DNA from: Providencia alcalifaciens DSM 30120
GTDB lineage: Bacteria; Pseudomonadota; Gammaproteobacteria; Enterobacterales; Enterobacteriaceae
DNA length: 64,000 nucleotides
Assembly (NCBI RefSeq): GCF_000173415.1
Contig: NZ_ABXW01000019.1
Location: 62,001-126,000 of the forward strand
Direction of reading: 5' to 3'
Shown here in pieces: positions 9,101 through 17,164 of this stretch (its first letter is position 1; each line of letters begins with the position of its first letter). The notes beneath the pieces are model-generated. The model saw only the letters and a list, made by a program, of their open reading frames with translations. It was not told the origin of the DNA and did not search any database. Position numbers and translations under genes: made by a program.

Positions 9101-10750
9101 TGCTTCGCCTTTATCATTGGTTGTTGTTATGTACTCCCAGGGTTTAGCGACTTTCATTGTTTGCATTTTTTTACGTAGGCTATTTTGAACGCTGGAGTTA
9201 GTGGTCGTTTTTGTTTTCCGGGAGGCGAGTGTGAGCGCATTTGGTAAAACAAAGACCACTTTTGTGTTAGGGATTGCATGACCAAGAGAGTCTCTGGCAA
9301 TAGCAGTAAGACCATTAATATCATTTCCATTCGCTAAGCCTTTCCCATGAAATTTCATATCACGAGGACTGATACTGATTGAGCCAGAGTGGGTAATTTC
9401 AATTAATGTTTCAGCGACAGGCGAGACATTACCTTTAATATCATAGGCAATTGCACGTAAACGGTAGCGATTTATCCTTTGTACATCTTTTGCTGCATTG
9501 GATGTTTGATAAGATGGCAAAGTTAAGGTTGCCGTTTGATCATCCGAACTAATAGAACCGCCTACAGCCAAAAATTCAGGTGCTTGCCACTCAATATGTT
9601 TGAGGGGGTATTTACTTGTGAAAGATTTGACTAGCGGCACGGACTGCCCTGTTATCCCTTGAATTTTACTCGGTAATGACAGGTGTAGTACGGTTTTCTT
9701 TTGGTAGTTGAGAATAATATTATTATTGCGCTCTACAAAATCATAACGATTGCCGGAAAGACGACGGGTCTCGGCAACTTTAGTTGGATCTAAATGGTGA
9801 GCTAAGTTTTTACCAAAGGTCCACGTAAATTGAAGTTTGGCTTGGGTCTCTACTTGTTTTTCACTACCAAGTTTATGACTGGCATTTAATGTGAATAATG
9901 GGAATGGCGTCCAGTTAGCACCGATGGTTGCGGCATTTGGGTTTTTTTGACGTTTTGTTTTTCCGAATAATGCAACGCTATCGCCATAATATTGCTCATA
10001 TCTTAGGTTTCCACCTAGGTGTGGGTAATTTGGCAGCCAACCTTCTACTTGTATATCCCAGCCATGAGCGGGTTTAGCATTAAAATCGTGATTTAATTCT
10101 GAGGCACTTTTCCATGATGTTAAACCGAAATAACTATTGGCATTTAATTTTAAATAGTCTTGCCAGTATTCCACTCCTAATCCTACGCGAGTATGGGCGT
10201 GAGACAAATCGTGATCGATAAACGCGTTCATACCGATAGTGCTTTTTTCATGAAAATAACGTAAGCCAATTCCATTATTGGTATGAAAACGCTCATCATA
10301 GCGATGAAGAGTGTGCTGGGTGAATAGCAGGATATCTTCTTGGTCATACCAAGGGATCAACCAGTCAAACTGTGAATTTTTGATGGAGAATTTTTTATCA
10401 AAATCGATATTGAGTTTGACATTGCCTGCTTTGGATAACCAATGTTCAATCTCTTTTGTCGCTTCACTGGAAACTTTATTTCGTGCGTAGTCTTGCGCTA
10501 TCTGAGACAGATCCTTCATCGTTTTCTTTTGTGAAAGGAAGGTTCCAACTGTTTTAGTGTATTCAGCGGCTAAGTGTTCGGTATTATTTTCATCGATGAT
10601 TTGGTCGCTACCTAATGATGGTAACTCTTTGTTATCCAACATTTTTGCATAAGCTGGGATAACAGGCATAATGGCAGATGACCAAATAGCCGTAAATATA
10701 ACAAAACCGTTAGCCAATTTTTGCTTAACGGCTGAAACAGAGGAGCTCAT
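3185..10750 (-). CDS. Giant intimin/invasin-like inverse autotransporter adhesin (C-terminus cut by in-frame TAG)
   Basis: A 2,521-residue surface adhesin. An extended signal peptide ends near IPAYA (residue about 35). Next come a short linker and the inverse-autotransporter beta-barrel domain (roughly residues 110-340), with typical stretches such as GIGLRYFHEKSTIGMNAF, RVGLGVEYWQDYLKL and GWDIQVEGWLPNYPHLGG. The rest is a rod of about 20 Ig-like (Big_1/invasin) repeats, each marked by D-x-x-x-N-x-V plus a GxYT strand. I saw no LysM domain. Because the anchor is N-terminal, the truncated rod could still be displayed without its tip. The tip domain follows immediately after the stop codon, in frame (2546-3178). 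Adhesion to host cells or biofilm is the family role; the ligand is unknown. Confidence 0.9.
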   Translation of the reverse strand: MSSSVSAVKQKLANGFVIFTAIWSSAIMPVIPAYAKMLDNKELPSLGSDQIIDENNTEHLAAEYTKTVGTFLSQKKTMKDLSQIAQDYARNKVSSEATKEIEHWLSKAGNVKLNIDFDKKFSIKNSQFDWLIPWYDQEDILLFTQHTLHRYDERFHTNNGIGLRYFHEKSTIGMNAFIDHDLSHAHTRVGLGVEYWQDYLKLNANSYFGLTSWKSASELNHDFNAKPAHGWDIQVEGWLPNYPHLGGNLRYEQYYGDSVALFGKTKRQKNPNAATIGANWTPFPLFTLNASHKLGSEKQVETQAKLQFTWTFGKNLAHHLDPTKVAETRRLSGNRYDFVERNNNIILNYQKKTVLHLSLPSKIQGITGQSVPLVKSFTSKYPLKHIEWQAPEFLAVGGSISSDDQTATLTLPSYQTSNAAKDVQRINRYRLRAIAYDIKGNVSPVAETLIEITHSGSISISPRDMKFHGKGLANGNDINGLTAIARDSLGHAIPNTKVVFVLPNALTLASRKTKTTTNSSVQNSLRKKMQTMKVAKPWEYITTTNDKGEALVQFTSEIAGSYEISAYTGNHQPAKAQVVFKPDSAQASIHSFTITRSGVLADGISTNSVKAHITDKNKNPLANQEVTFSATHAKIVDKATTNENGIVEVTLTSLKAGSSEVTISINGQSETKSVQFLSGKLHQVTILDVPEVYAGRESQVSFQLLDSHGNPIIDAQNDITTIIDKKTESTAIWDTDIDKGIYAAKISGQQPGTHTIQVVMGKTVSQEQKFNTLGTNAVASVAADGSGPLGTLGVIADIEIDINPNRTDFKSGDNPLVMVTLKDSFGNEIENIDPSNIHLGDFKGNDIAWRQDGKYDYIVNLPLTKTGDIDITAHVNGIFSPKTVLTVSHNVDISKIQDVVLPPINNTPQAGEIPSISVVLTDSHGNPVNGVKQLEVTIAGTPHTLPATQNPDGSYTVTLPAQHSGKQDIQVSVNGKDSNKETLTVQAPTPIPSKVQGNTGEQGVLETVTLSSAALTGLQSGDTLDLTVTAKDAFKNPLTGLASAIALTHGQTGSVTWTDNQDGTYTASLTLSKLGKDSLTATANKVDSNTLKVNVTNRTGHTGVQNVVITPTNKAPQAGETPTLTVTLTDSNGNPVNDIQQLEVTIAGTTHTLPATQDPDGSYTVTLPAQHSGKQDIQVSVNGKDSNKETLTVQAPTPIPSKVQGNMGEQGVLETVTLSSAALTGLQSGDTLDLTVMAKDAFKNPLTGLASAIVLTHGQTGSVVWKDHHDGIYTTSLPLTKLGSDSLTATINTIASQPISITVETQQTKTSVFDIELHAQHPLISAGQSTTLTLTLRDKYNNNVEKIPSSDIKLEDNKLTLSNIQWKEQGNGVYTTEISFKQLGNHKLVSTVGFTNSPSIDIDVIALKGAIHVHHVNLDATPKQFVVGEKIQLKLTLLDQFNNGVTDVLDNSININDDNTRSALNGLQWHHQQKGVYTAETTVTKGGIHSLKATVNSKQDNVLIHAISSVGQKQVSDVQLSTSTASIVAGTPATLILKLNDQHSNPVSQVNSADISLENSAGTPLPTTWLEMNNLGIYTAQISLNSVGKQTVTVKVNNISHNATLQVTPPQGASSVATLEISPITTVDAGHTSSITLIMKDKYGNPVNNVLNRDMTLEIDGVIQSIQLTELGDTGQYSGELPAQQKGQHAVKVTVNGQLASVNWTINNPMPIPLSTVDRTGQRGALDTIMLSGSKKMVDSGDKITVTLNLMDKFNNPLTGANSHLKLLTNLSEISQWQDHSDGSYSIDLLMNRLGSQDVQAIVKNILSNKVTLEIKALSGASNVNTTALTIKDATIEAGDTTELTLRLKDLVDNGVTNIQNRDIHLTQKNAKIDKKWLSAMDGIYTTQVQIKQVGVYPLRATVNQQNSRIETIEVTAPVGSTKVAKAKLASSIVNLDAGNNVELTLELKDQYDNLIIGVNGSDIMLENSYTAETIDNSRLAWRMDSAGIYKASLPLTLVGKHKLSAVINKQRTSTADITVNALKGAANVSQVIITTGKNTISVGEKTELALKVQDRFGNEVDDVLASDIDLTNTDSQIKTSVKWVKSPLTLGTYITDVQFDKVKSHTLIASVNGQTKMLQIHVQPLKGYSNVAAIALQTPAKIEVAEKTKLTLTLMDKFNNGVVGVEAQHIELLIGSTLQTATWVDNQDGSYHTEFALNQAGDTPLIVTVNKFTEMNSIHVNSPSGKDKVASIQLAATVTQVLPNTSTVLTLTLKDQYGNGVNNVLSKDISLSNSYTPENLTSPNWAEDGKQSGIYTVSVNLQKVTEHTLTAKVNNLDNILKITVQPFTEIQHVNSLELAIDNNNITLGENVMFTLSTKDIYGNNVMIKPADIHLNNANGTVNQPTWKEQNGEYKGEMILSISGNYVITANVGTQISAPINLTVQAGTPVFATGKSQLSVNRDDLDENSSTNAIVTLELKDANGVAIKGKKPHIQATAGKIDRIMIETTDGVYTANFNNPVVGESTIYLDNASIDYSGSTP
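6962..7904. repeat. Near-identical 624-bp-period duplication inside the invasin-like gene
   Basis: The stretch from 6962 to about 7280 reappears from 7586 to about 7904, offset 624 bp (208 codons, two Ig-like domains). By eye there are about ten differences over roughly 320 bp, and weaker similarity continues to about 8020. The other Ig repeats of the gene are far more diverged, so this pair is recent or kept alike by gene conversion. It is a likely site for repeat expansion or loss and for assembly collapse. Confidence 0.85.
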
Positions 10751-11007
10751 TCAATTTATTCCTAGTGGCGAAAATTTACGCGGCTATTCTGAGGTGGGTA
10801 TTCGATATAGGCTTGTGAATTGATTTGACTTAAAAAGAAATTGAATTTGTGAGTTGGAAAAACAATGAATTCTATAAATTTTCTAAACGTGGTCACGACG
10901 AAAATGATAACAGTAAAAAGATGCTGAGAAAGACAGCTCTAGCCACTTTGGAAAAGTTTGGAATTGTATTTTAATAAAACAAAAACAAAGAGATAGATAG
11001 AGGAACG

Positions 11008-11925
11008 ATGGAACTGACTTTCTTAGGTACTAGCGCAGGTGTGCCAACAAAAGAGCGCAATGTCACCAGCATAATATTAAATTTAGTCGGTATTCGTAAA
11101 GGTTACTGGCTGTTTGACTGTGGCGAAGGAACACAACATCGAATCTTAAATAGCCCCTTTAAAACCCCAAAAATCGAGAAGATTTTTATTACACATTTAC
11201 ACGGCGATCATATTTTTGGCTTACCTGGATTACTCTGTAGCCGGTCTATGGGAGGAACGACGGATCCTTTGACGCTATATGGACCAAAAGGTCTGAAGCA
11301 GTATGTGGAAATCGTTTTATCAGTGAGCGACTCCTTCATGACGTATCCTCTTGAAATTGTAGAAATTGAAGCAGGTGAGTTATTTGATGATGGGGAGCTA
11401 GTTGTCACAGCGTATCGGTTGGATCACCGCGTAGAATGTTATGGCTATCGTATTGAAGAACATCCAAAACCGGGGGCGCTAAATGTGCAAAAACTGGAGC
11501 AAGATGGGATCCCTCGCGGACCTTGGATGCAGGCGCTGAAGAAGGGCGAAGTTATTGAGCTAGAAGATGGCCGCAGCGTGAATGGGGCTGACTACCTTGG
11601 TGAGCCGGTTGCAGGGAAGGTGGTCGCGATTTTTGGGGATACCACCCCAACACCAGAAGCGTTGCTATTGGCTAAAAATGCTAATGTGATGGTGCATGAA
11701 ACCACGCTAGAAGTGGCGCTGGAGGTGAAAGCCAATGAGCATGGGCACTCTTCAACTCGCCAAGCCGCGCAATTGGCTAAGCAAGCAAATGTGAAACGGT
11801 TTATCGCCACACACTTAAGCGGGCGTTATGGACCCGCTGACCTTCCTCGCTTACTGGCGGAATGCCAAGCAGAATTTCCAGAAACTCAGATAGCTAAAGA
11901 TTACTTGACGGTAAAAATTGAGTGA
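11008..11925 (+). CDS. rbn: Ribonuclease BN / ribonuclease Z (tRNA 3' processing)
   Basis: A 305-residue metallo-beta-lactamase-fold nuclease (ElaC family). It begins with [12 protein letters not shown], carries the zinc-binding HLHGDH motif at residues 63-68, then FGDTTPT and the late histidine motif ATHLSGRYG, in family order and at normal length (E. coli Rbn is about the same size). It cleaves tRNA precursors at the 3' side and can act as an exonuclease in E. coli. AGAGGA lies just before the ATG. It is a single-gene unit: the adhesin gene diverges upstream and a bidirectional terminator separates it from deoR downstream. Confidence 0.95.
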   Translation: MELTFLGTSAGVPTKERNVTSIILNLVGIRKGYWLFDCGEGTQHRILNSPFKTPKIEKIFITHLHGDHIFGLPGLLCSRSMGGTTDPLTLYGPKGLKQYVEIVLSVSDSFMTYPLEIVEIEAGELFDDGELVVTAYRLDHRVECYGYRIEEHPKPGALNVQKLEQDGIPRGPWMQALKKGEVIELEDGRSVNGADYLGEPVAGKVVAIFGDTTPTPEALLLAKNANVMVHETTLEVALEVKANEHGHSSTRQAAQLAKQANVKRFIATHLSGRYGPADLPRLLAECQAEFPETQIAKDYLTVKIE

Positions 11926-11931
11926 AAAAAC

Positions 11932-11966
11932 AAATCGACACGGGTTCAAACGTGTCGATTTTGTTT
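11932..11966 (+). terminator. Bidirectional terminator between rbn and deoR
   Basis: AAATCGACACG (11932-11942) pairs with CGTGTCGATTT (11951-11961) around an 8-base loop, followed by TGTTTTG. The gene ends converge here, and A/T runs on both sides allow use in both directions. Confidence 0.85.
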
Positions 11967-11983
11967 TGATGAAATACCTCAGC

Positions 11984-12763
11984 CTAATAAATAACTTTAA
12001 CAAACCCATTACGGCAGTATGTTTCGTATTCATCACTGAGTTGCCGGTTCGTGACAATCACATCAAATTGAGATAACTCTCCCATATTCGCCGTCGCCAC
12101 TTCATCAAACAGATTGTAAGGCGCTAATAAAATCTTACGAATAGATTTTTCCATGCCTTTCTTTTTCATCGGTAAATCATCGAGATTATAGCAAGTCACC
12201 CCATAGGCACTGTGAACGCCAGTTGCGGACATAAACGCTTTTTTGGGGTTGATGGAATCCAATAAAGAAGGCAATGTTGGGCTGTAAAAAGAGTCACTTT
12301 TGGGGCGATATTCCCCACCACAGAGCAGAGCGGTAGCATTCTTTTTCTGGCTTAAAGCAAGAAAAACGTTATGGGAGTAACAAATTCCGGTAAAGCTTAT
12401 CTCTTCAGGGATCAAGGCTATCAAGGTGGCCATTTCAATGCCATTATCGAAAAAGATCACATCGTCTTCGCTGACCATACTGGCGGCTAGATTTGGAATA
12501 TACAGATCTTCAGTTTGGTCTGGTGTGAAAATATCGGCATGAGGCTCATGAGGAGTTAAAGCGGCAGGTTGAGTGACAGAAACAATATAGCCACCAAGCA
12601 GTGACATTGGAATGGGACCTTCAGTATCGGCATTGAGATCTCGACGAATGGTCATTTCAGAAACTTCGAGTATTCTCGCTGCCTCTTTAAGGTGAATGCG
12701 TCCTGAACGTTTAATACATTCACTTAATCGGCGAAGGCGTTCTTTTTGTTTAGTTTCTATCAC
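11984..12763 (-). CDS. deoR: DeoR family transcriptional repressor of deoxyribose genes
   Basis: A 259-residue DeoR protein. The N-terminal helix-turn-helix (IHLKEAARILEVSEMTIRRDLN) is followed by the sugar-phosphate-sensing domain with LLGGYIV, FTGICYSHNVFLAL, ALLCGGEY, ATGVHSAYGVTCYNL and a C-terminus ending DEYETYCRNGFVKVIY. These closely track E. coli DeoR, which responds to deoxyribose-5-phosphate. I chose the GTG at 12763 (VIETKQKERL) because it aligns with the E. coli start METRREERI and follows AGGATTGCAGG. A GTG at 12820 would extend the protein into deoC. It lies directly downstream of deoC, probably co-transcribed, so the repressor is under its own control. Confidence 0.85.
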   Translation of the reverse strand: MIETKQKERLRRLSECIKRSGRIHLKEAARILEVSEMTIRRDLNADTEGPIPMSLLGGYIVSVTQPAALTPHEPHADIFTPDQTEDLYIPNLAASMVSEDDVIFFDNGIEMATLIALIPEEISFTGICYSHNVFLALSQKKNATALLCGGEYRPKSDSFYSPTLPSLLDSINPKKAFMSATGVHSAYGVTCYNLDDLPMKKKGMEKSIRKILLAPYNLFDEVATANMGELSQFDVIVTNRQLSDEYETYCRNGFVKVIY

Positions 12764-12809
12764 CCTGCAATCCTTTTTATGATGGCGCGGACGAACCGCG
12801 CCCCGTTGT

Positions 12810-13478
12810 TTAGTAGTCACTTGGAGTGGTATTTTCTCCAGTCACAATAGCGACACTCGCGCTTGCACCAACGCGGTTAGCACCAGCTTCAATCATCTTA
12901 ATTGCGGTTTCACGCGTACGTACACCACCGGATGCTTTGACGCCAATTTCATTGCCAACCACTTTACGCATTAAAGCGACGTGATGCTCAGTGGCACCCA
13001 TTGTACTGAATCCTGTTGAAGTTTTCACAAATCCAACGTTAATTGTGCGGCAAATTTCACAAACCTGTGTGATTTCTTCATCAGTTAACAGGCAAGTTTC
13101 GAGGATCACTTTCAGTGTTGCCTTACCACAAGCCGCAAAAACGGCTTCAATATCTTGACGAACAAAGTCTAAATCACCACTTTTTAGCATACCAACGTTG
13201 ATGACCATATCCACTTCATCGGCACCACGGCGAACAGCTTCAGCGGCTTCAAATGCTTTAGCTTCTGTTAAACATGCACCTAATGGGAAGCCTACGACAC
13301 AGCACACCATCACATCGCTATCTTTTAAACATTCACTTGCTAAAGGTACATAGCCGGTGTTAACACACACAGAGGCAAAATGATATTGTGCGGCTTCTGC
13401 ACATAACGTTTTGATATCATTAACCGTTGCGTTAGCAGCCAATAAAGTATGATCGATATATTTCGCTAAATCTTGCAT
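12810..13478 (-). CDS. deoC: Deoxyribose-phosphate aldolase (short form)
   Basis: A 222-residue class I aldolase that splits 2-deoxyribose-5-phosphate into glyceraldehyde-3-phosphate and acetaldehyde. The Schiff-base lysine is K152 in GFVKTSTGF, with supporting residues D90 ([10 protein letters not shown]) and K181 (VKASGGVR). E. coli DeoC is about 259 residues; this protein belongs to the shorter lineage. In E. coli deoC sits with deoABD for nucleoside breakdown, but here it stands beside deoR and opposite deoK-deoP-deoX. It therefore probably serves free deoxyribose use, completing the route opened by the kinase. A second, longer deoC may exist elsewhere in the genome. Confidence 0.95.
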   Translation of the reverse strand: MQDLAKYIDHTLLAANATVNDIKTLCAEAAQYHFASVCVNTGYVPLASECLKDSDVMVCCVVGFPLGACLTEAKAFEAAEAVRRGADEVDMVINVGMLKSGDLDFVRQDIEAVFAACGKATLKVILETCLLTDEEITQVCEICRTINVGFVKTSTGFSTMGATEHHVALMRKVVGNEIGVKASGGVRTRETAIKMIEAGANRVGASASVAIVTGENTTPSDY

Positions 13479-13574
13479 TTTAAACCTTCCTATATGACGT
13501 TTTCAGAATAGATGTGGAATAGGTAACAAAGAATGAGGAAATGTGGCAGATATAACACTTGATCATTCGTTATT

Positions 13575-13649
13575 CGAGATCCTAATCACAAATGATATTT
13601 TTGCAACATGATAATGTTAGGATTATATCATTATGTGATTTATTTAACA
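13575..13649. promoter_or_regulatory. Divergent deoC/deoK control region: CRP-like sites and a palindrome
   Basis: Between the divergent genes lie two CRP-like sites, CGAGA-N6-TCACA (13575-13590) and TGTGA-N6-TAACA (13634-13649), each with one full half-site. A palindrome AACAT-GATA-ATGTT (13605-13618), preceded by TTGC and followed by AG, is a candidate DeoR or CytR operator. The second CRP-like site is very close to the deoK start, so it may not act as a normal activator site. Visual matches only. Confidence 0.4.
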
Positions 13650-13660
13650 CGAGGGACATC

Positions 13661-14581
13661 ATGGATATAGCAGTTATCGGTTCAAACATGGTCGATTTGA
13701 TCACCTACATTGATCAAATGCCAAAAGAAGGGGAAACCCTCGAAGCCCCAGCCTTCAAAATCGGTTGTGGCGGTAAAGGGGCAAACCAAGCTGTTGCCGC
13801 AGCAAAGTTAAACTCTAAAGTGATTATGCTAACTAAAGTTGGAGACGATATTTTTGCGGATAACACCATCCGTAATCTTGAGTCTTATGGCATCAATACT
13901 CGCTATGTAGAAAAAGTACCATGCACCTCAAGCGGTGTGGCACCGATTTTTGTTAACCAAAATTCGTCTAACAGTATTTTGATTGTTAAAGGGGCGAATA
14001 AGTTTTTATCCCCAGAAGATATCGACCGCGCCGCGGAAGATCTGAAAAAGTGCAAACTGATCGTATTGCAGCTGGAAGTGCAGCTGGAAACGGTTTACCA
14101 CGCGATTGCCTTCGGTAATAAGCACAATATTCCTGTATTACTTAACCCAGCACCCGCACAACGCGCACTGGATTTAGATTACGCATGTCGTTGTGATTTC
14201 TTTGTACCGAATGAAACCGAGTTAGAAATTCTGACCAACATGCCTGTGGATACCATGGATAACGTGCGTCGTGCCGCACAATCCCTGTTAGACAAAGGTC
14301 TGAAAAACCTGATTGTCACTTTAGGCGACAAAGGTGCGCTATGGATGACTCGCGACAGTGAGTTATTTATTCCGGCTATCAAAGTCAATGCAATTGACAC
14401 TAGTGGTGCTGGCGATGCGTTTATCGGTTGTTTCTCTCATTACTATGTTCACACCGGAAACATCGAAGAAGCGATGAAAAAAGCGGTTCTATTTTCAGCC
14501 TTCAGCGTAACAGGAAAAGGCACGCAATCTTCTTATCCAAGTATCGAGCAGTTCAGTGAGTTTGTGCAGTTGAATAATTAG
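13661..14581 (+). CDS. deoK: Deoxyribokinase (PfkB family)
   Basis: A 306-residue sugar kinase nearly superimposable on Salmonella DeoK (MDIAVIGSNMVDLITY, GCGGKGANQAVAAAKL, NPAPA, FVPNETELE). It contains both PfkB signatures: the N-terminal Gly-rich GGKGANQ and the C-terminal DTSGAGDAF with the catalytic Asp near residue 251. It phosphorylates 2-deoxy-D-ribose at O5 to feed DeoC. The start at 13661 follows GAGGGACATC and gives the family N-terminus; an upstream ATG at 13592 would add 23 unrelated residues lying in the operator region. It is the first gene of the plus-strand unit deoK-deoP-deoX. Confidence 0.95.
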   Translation: MDIAVIGSNMVDLITYIDQMPKEGETLEAPAFKIGCGGKGANQAVAAAKLNSKVIMLTKVGDDIFADNTIRNLESYGINTRYVEKVPCTSSGVAPIFVNQNSSNSILIVKGANKFLSPEDIDRAAEDLKKCKLIVLQLEVQLETVYHAIAFGNKHNIPVLLNPAPAQRALDLDYACRCDFFVPNETELEILTNMPVDTMDNVRRAAQSLLDKGLKNLIVTLGDKGALWMTRDSELFIPAIKVNAIDTSGAGDAFIGCFSHYYVHTGNIEEAMKKAVLFSAFSVTGKGTQSSYPSIEQFSEFVQLNN

Positions 14582-14741
14582 TTCTAACCATCTTTCAAGC
14601 GCCAGAAGCATTACCTGTACCCACAATATTTGCTCTGAATTTGAATGATGTTGAGCATGACCGGTTGAAATGAAGGTTGCCATTAGAGCAAAAAGCCCGT
14701 TTAACCGGTTAAAAATATTATAAAAACGATTAAGGGTTACT

Positions 14742-16049
14742 ATGAACATTAAGAACATCACTCAGTTACCTGATGGGTACCTGAATAAGACACCTATATT
14801 CCAATTTATCCTGCTTTCCTGCTTATTTCCGCTTTGGGGATGCGCAGCAGCATTGAACGATATTTTAATCACACAGTTTAAAAGCGTCTTTGAACTCAGT
14901 AACTTTGCTTCTGCATTAGTGCAAAGCGCGTTCTATGGTGGTTACTTTTTGATTGCGATCCCTGCGTCATTAGTGATCAAAAAAACCAGTTATAAATACG
15001 CGATTATGATCGGATTGATCTTGTATATTGCGGGTTGTTCCATGTTTTTCCCAGCATCACACATGGCAACTTACACTATGTTCTTAGCGGCGATTTTTGC
15101 TATCGCGATTGGTTTAAGCTTCCTTGAAACCGCAGCGAATACCTACAGTTCGATGATTGGTCCAAAACAGTACGCGACACTGCGTCTGAATATCAGCCAA
15201 ACCTTCTACCCAATTGGTGCCGCAGGTGGGATTTTACTGGGCAAATATTTAGTTTTCTCAGAAGGGGAAAGCCTACAAAGCCAAATGGCAGGAATGGATG
15301 CGACTCAAATCCATGAATTCCGTTTAGCCATGCTGGAAAACACCCTTGAACCATACCGTTATATGATCATGGTATTGGTTGTGGTGATGATCCTGTTTTT
15401 ACTGACGAAATTCCCGAAATGTAAAGTGGCAGAAACTGCGGAACATAAACGTCCTTCTGCACTGGATACCTTAAAATATTTAGCTAAAAACAGTCGCTTT
15501 AGAAAAGGGATCATCGCCCAGTTCCTATATGTGGGAATGCAAGTTGCTGTTTGGTCGTTCACCATCCGTTTAGCGCTAGAAATGGGGGATATCAACGAGC
15601 GAGATGCCTCTAACTTTATGGTGTACAGCTTCGCCTGTTTCTTTATTGGTAAATTCATTGCCAACATCTTAATGACTCGCTTTAACGCTGATAAAGTACT
15701 GATTATTTATTCGATTATTGGTGTGCTGTTCCTGGTGTATGTGGCCTTTATGCCGAGCTTCACTGCAGTGTATGCGGCGGTATTAGTGAGCATTCTGTTT
15801 GGACCATGCTGGGCAACTATCTATGCTGGTACGCTGGAAACGGTCGATAATGAACATACCGAAATGGCGGGTGCGGTGATTGTGATGGCGATTGTCGGCG
15901 CGGCAGTTGTACCTGCAATCCAAGGCTATGTCGCGGATATCACTCACTCTCTGCAACTCTCTTTCTTAGTCTCAATGCTGTGCTTCGTCTACGTGGGCAT
16001 CTATTTCGTCGGCGAACGTCGCTTTAAAGCGAAACAACAAGCCAAATAA
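14742..16049 (+). CDS. deoP: Deoxyribose permease (FucP-type MFS)
   Basis: A 435-residue major facilitator with about 12 membrane helices, of the fucose:proton symporter type (LSCLFPLWGCAAALNDILITQFK near the N-terminus, then FSNFASALVQSAFYGGYFL-like helix 2 and FLETAANTY, a motif seen in this subfamily). Its place between deoK and deoX equals that of DeoP in the Salmonella deoxyribose operon, so uptake of 2-deoxyribose by proton symport is the likely role. AAGGG precedes the ATG. The 160-bp gap after deoK contains a short AACCGGTT palindrome but no clear terminator. Confidence 0.88.
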   Translation: MNIKNITQLPDGYLNKTPIFQFILLSCLFPLWGCAAALNDILITQFKSVFELSNFASALVQSAFYGGYFLIAIPASLVIKKTSYKYAIMIGLILYIAGCSMFFPASHMATYTMFLAAIFAIAIGLSFLETAANTYSSMIGPKQYATLRLNISQTFYPIGAAGGILLGKYLVFSEGESLQSQMAGMDATQIHEFRLAMLENTLEPYRYMIMVLVVVMILFLLTKFPKCKVAETAEHKRPSALDTLKYLAKNSRFRKGIIAQFLYVGMQVAVWSFTIRLALEMGDINERDASNFMVYSFACFFIGKFIANILMTRFNADKVLIIYSIIGVLFLVYVAFMPSFTAVYAAVLVSILFGPCWATIYAGTLETVDNEHTEMAGAVIVMAIVGAAVVPAIQGYVADITHSLQLSFLVSMLCFVYVGIYFVGERRFKAKQQAK

Positions 16050-16112
16050 TTCGCTATTGCTCAGGGTAGGCGCTGTGCCTACCCATCTTTACTTCAAACC
16101 GTGAGTATGACA

Positions 16113-17129
16113 ATGAACACAATTATCCCGTTACATAAACGCTTATTTACGGAAAAACCGACCTTAGTTTTGAAAAATAGCCAGTTTTCCGTTTCCGCCT
16201 TTGTTTACCAATCTGGCGTGCAAGGGCTGCGGGTTGAAAACTCGCAGGGGCACTTAACCATTTTGCCATTTTTAGGGCAGATGATTTGGGATGCTGAATT
16301 TTGCGGGCAAAATCTGAAAATGGAAAATATGTTTTCAGAACCCAAGCCTGTTCCAACCGTAATTGAAACCTATGGCTGCTTCGCTTTCCATTCTGGATTA
16401 ATCAGTAATGGTTGCCCATCGCCAGAAGATAATCACCCATTACACGGGGAAATGCCCTGTGCACCAATGGATAGCGCATGGCTTGAATTGACTGAAACCA
16501 GCCTTAAAGTGTGCGGTGAATATGAGTATGTGATGGGCTTTGGTCACCATTATCGTGCCGCGCCATCCGTACAATTAAATGCGGATAGTGCACTGTTTGA
16601 TATTCACATGTCAGTGACTAACTTAGCGTCTGTACCAATGCCGCTTCAATATATGTGCCATATGAACTACGCCTATGTGGATGATGCCACCTTGACGCAA
16701 AATATTCCTGAGCAGGCAATTAAGTTGCGGGAGTCTATTCCAGGGCATGTACACCCAACTCAAAAATGGCTCGATTTTAACCAAGCGCTCAAGTCTGGAG
16801 AGGTGACGCTAAATCAATTAAATCAGCCGCAGATGTGTGACCCTGAGATTGTCTTCTTTATGGATAATTTGAGCCAATACACTGCCAGTCCTGAATTTAA
16901 AATGCGGTCACCAGCAGGCAATACCTTTGTAACTCGTTTTAAATCGAATGAGCTAAATTATGCGACACGCTGGATTTTATATAATGGTGATCAAAAAGTA
17001 GGGGCCTTTGTGTTACCTGCAACCTGCCGCCCTGAAGGGTTTATTGCCGCTAAAAATAACCAGACGCTGATTTGGCTAGAAGCCGGAGAAAACCGTCAAT
17101 TTACGGTGACAACGGGTGTAGAGCAGTAA
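16113..17129 (+). CDS. deoX: DeoX, aldose-1-epimerase-like protein of the deoxyribose operon
   Basis: About 338 residues, similar to galactose mutarotase-like proteins (aldose 1-epimerase / DUF4432 type). Visible blocks are GHLTILPFLGQMIWDAEF, ETYGCFAFHSGLISNGCP, HPLHGEMPCAPMD and MCHMNYAYVDDA, with conserved His at HGE and HMN as expected for a sugar-ring enzyme. Salmonella DeoX holds the same place after deoP. Anomer interconversion of deoxyribose is plausible but the reaction is not established. Three in-frame starts exist (GTG 16101, ATG 16107, ATG 16113). I prefer 16113 because GTGAG sits seven bases before it. It is the last gene of the operon and a terminator follows. Confidence 0.8.
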   Translation: MNTIIPLHKRLFTEKPTLVLKNSQFSVSAFVYQSGVQGLRVENSQGHLTILPFLGQMIWDAEFCGQNLKMENMFSEPKPVPTVIETYGCFAFHSGLISNGCPSPEDNHPLHGEMPCAPMDSAWLELTETSLKVCGEYEYVMGFGHHYRAAPSVQLNADSALFDIHMSVTNLASVPMPLQYMCHMNYAYVDDATLTQNIPEQAIKLRESIPGHVHPTQKWLDFNQALKSGEVTLNQLNQPQMCDPEIVFFMDNLSQYTASPEFKMRSPAGNTFVTRFKSNELNYATRWILYNGDQKVGAFVLPATCRPEGFIAAKNNQTLIWLEAGENRQFTVTTGVEQ

Positions 17130-17139
17130 CTTTTTTACT

Positions 17140-17164
17140 AAGGCTGCCGTTGAGCAGCCTTTTA
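17140..17164 (+). terminator. Terminator after deoX
   Basis: AAGGCTGC (17140-17147) pairs with GCAGCCTT (17154-17161) around CGTTGA, followed by TTAT. It overlaps the stop codon of the convergent DUF2750-like gene. Confidence 0.75.

Noticed and set aside
13592-13660. Longer deoK start adding 23 residues
   Set aside because: The added residues do not match DeoK, cover the operator region, and the internal ATG has a good ribosome-binding site.
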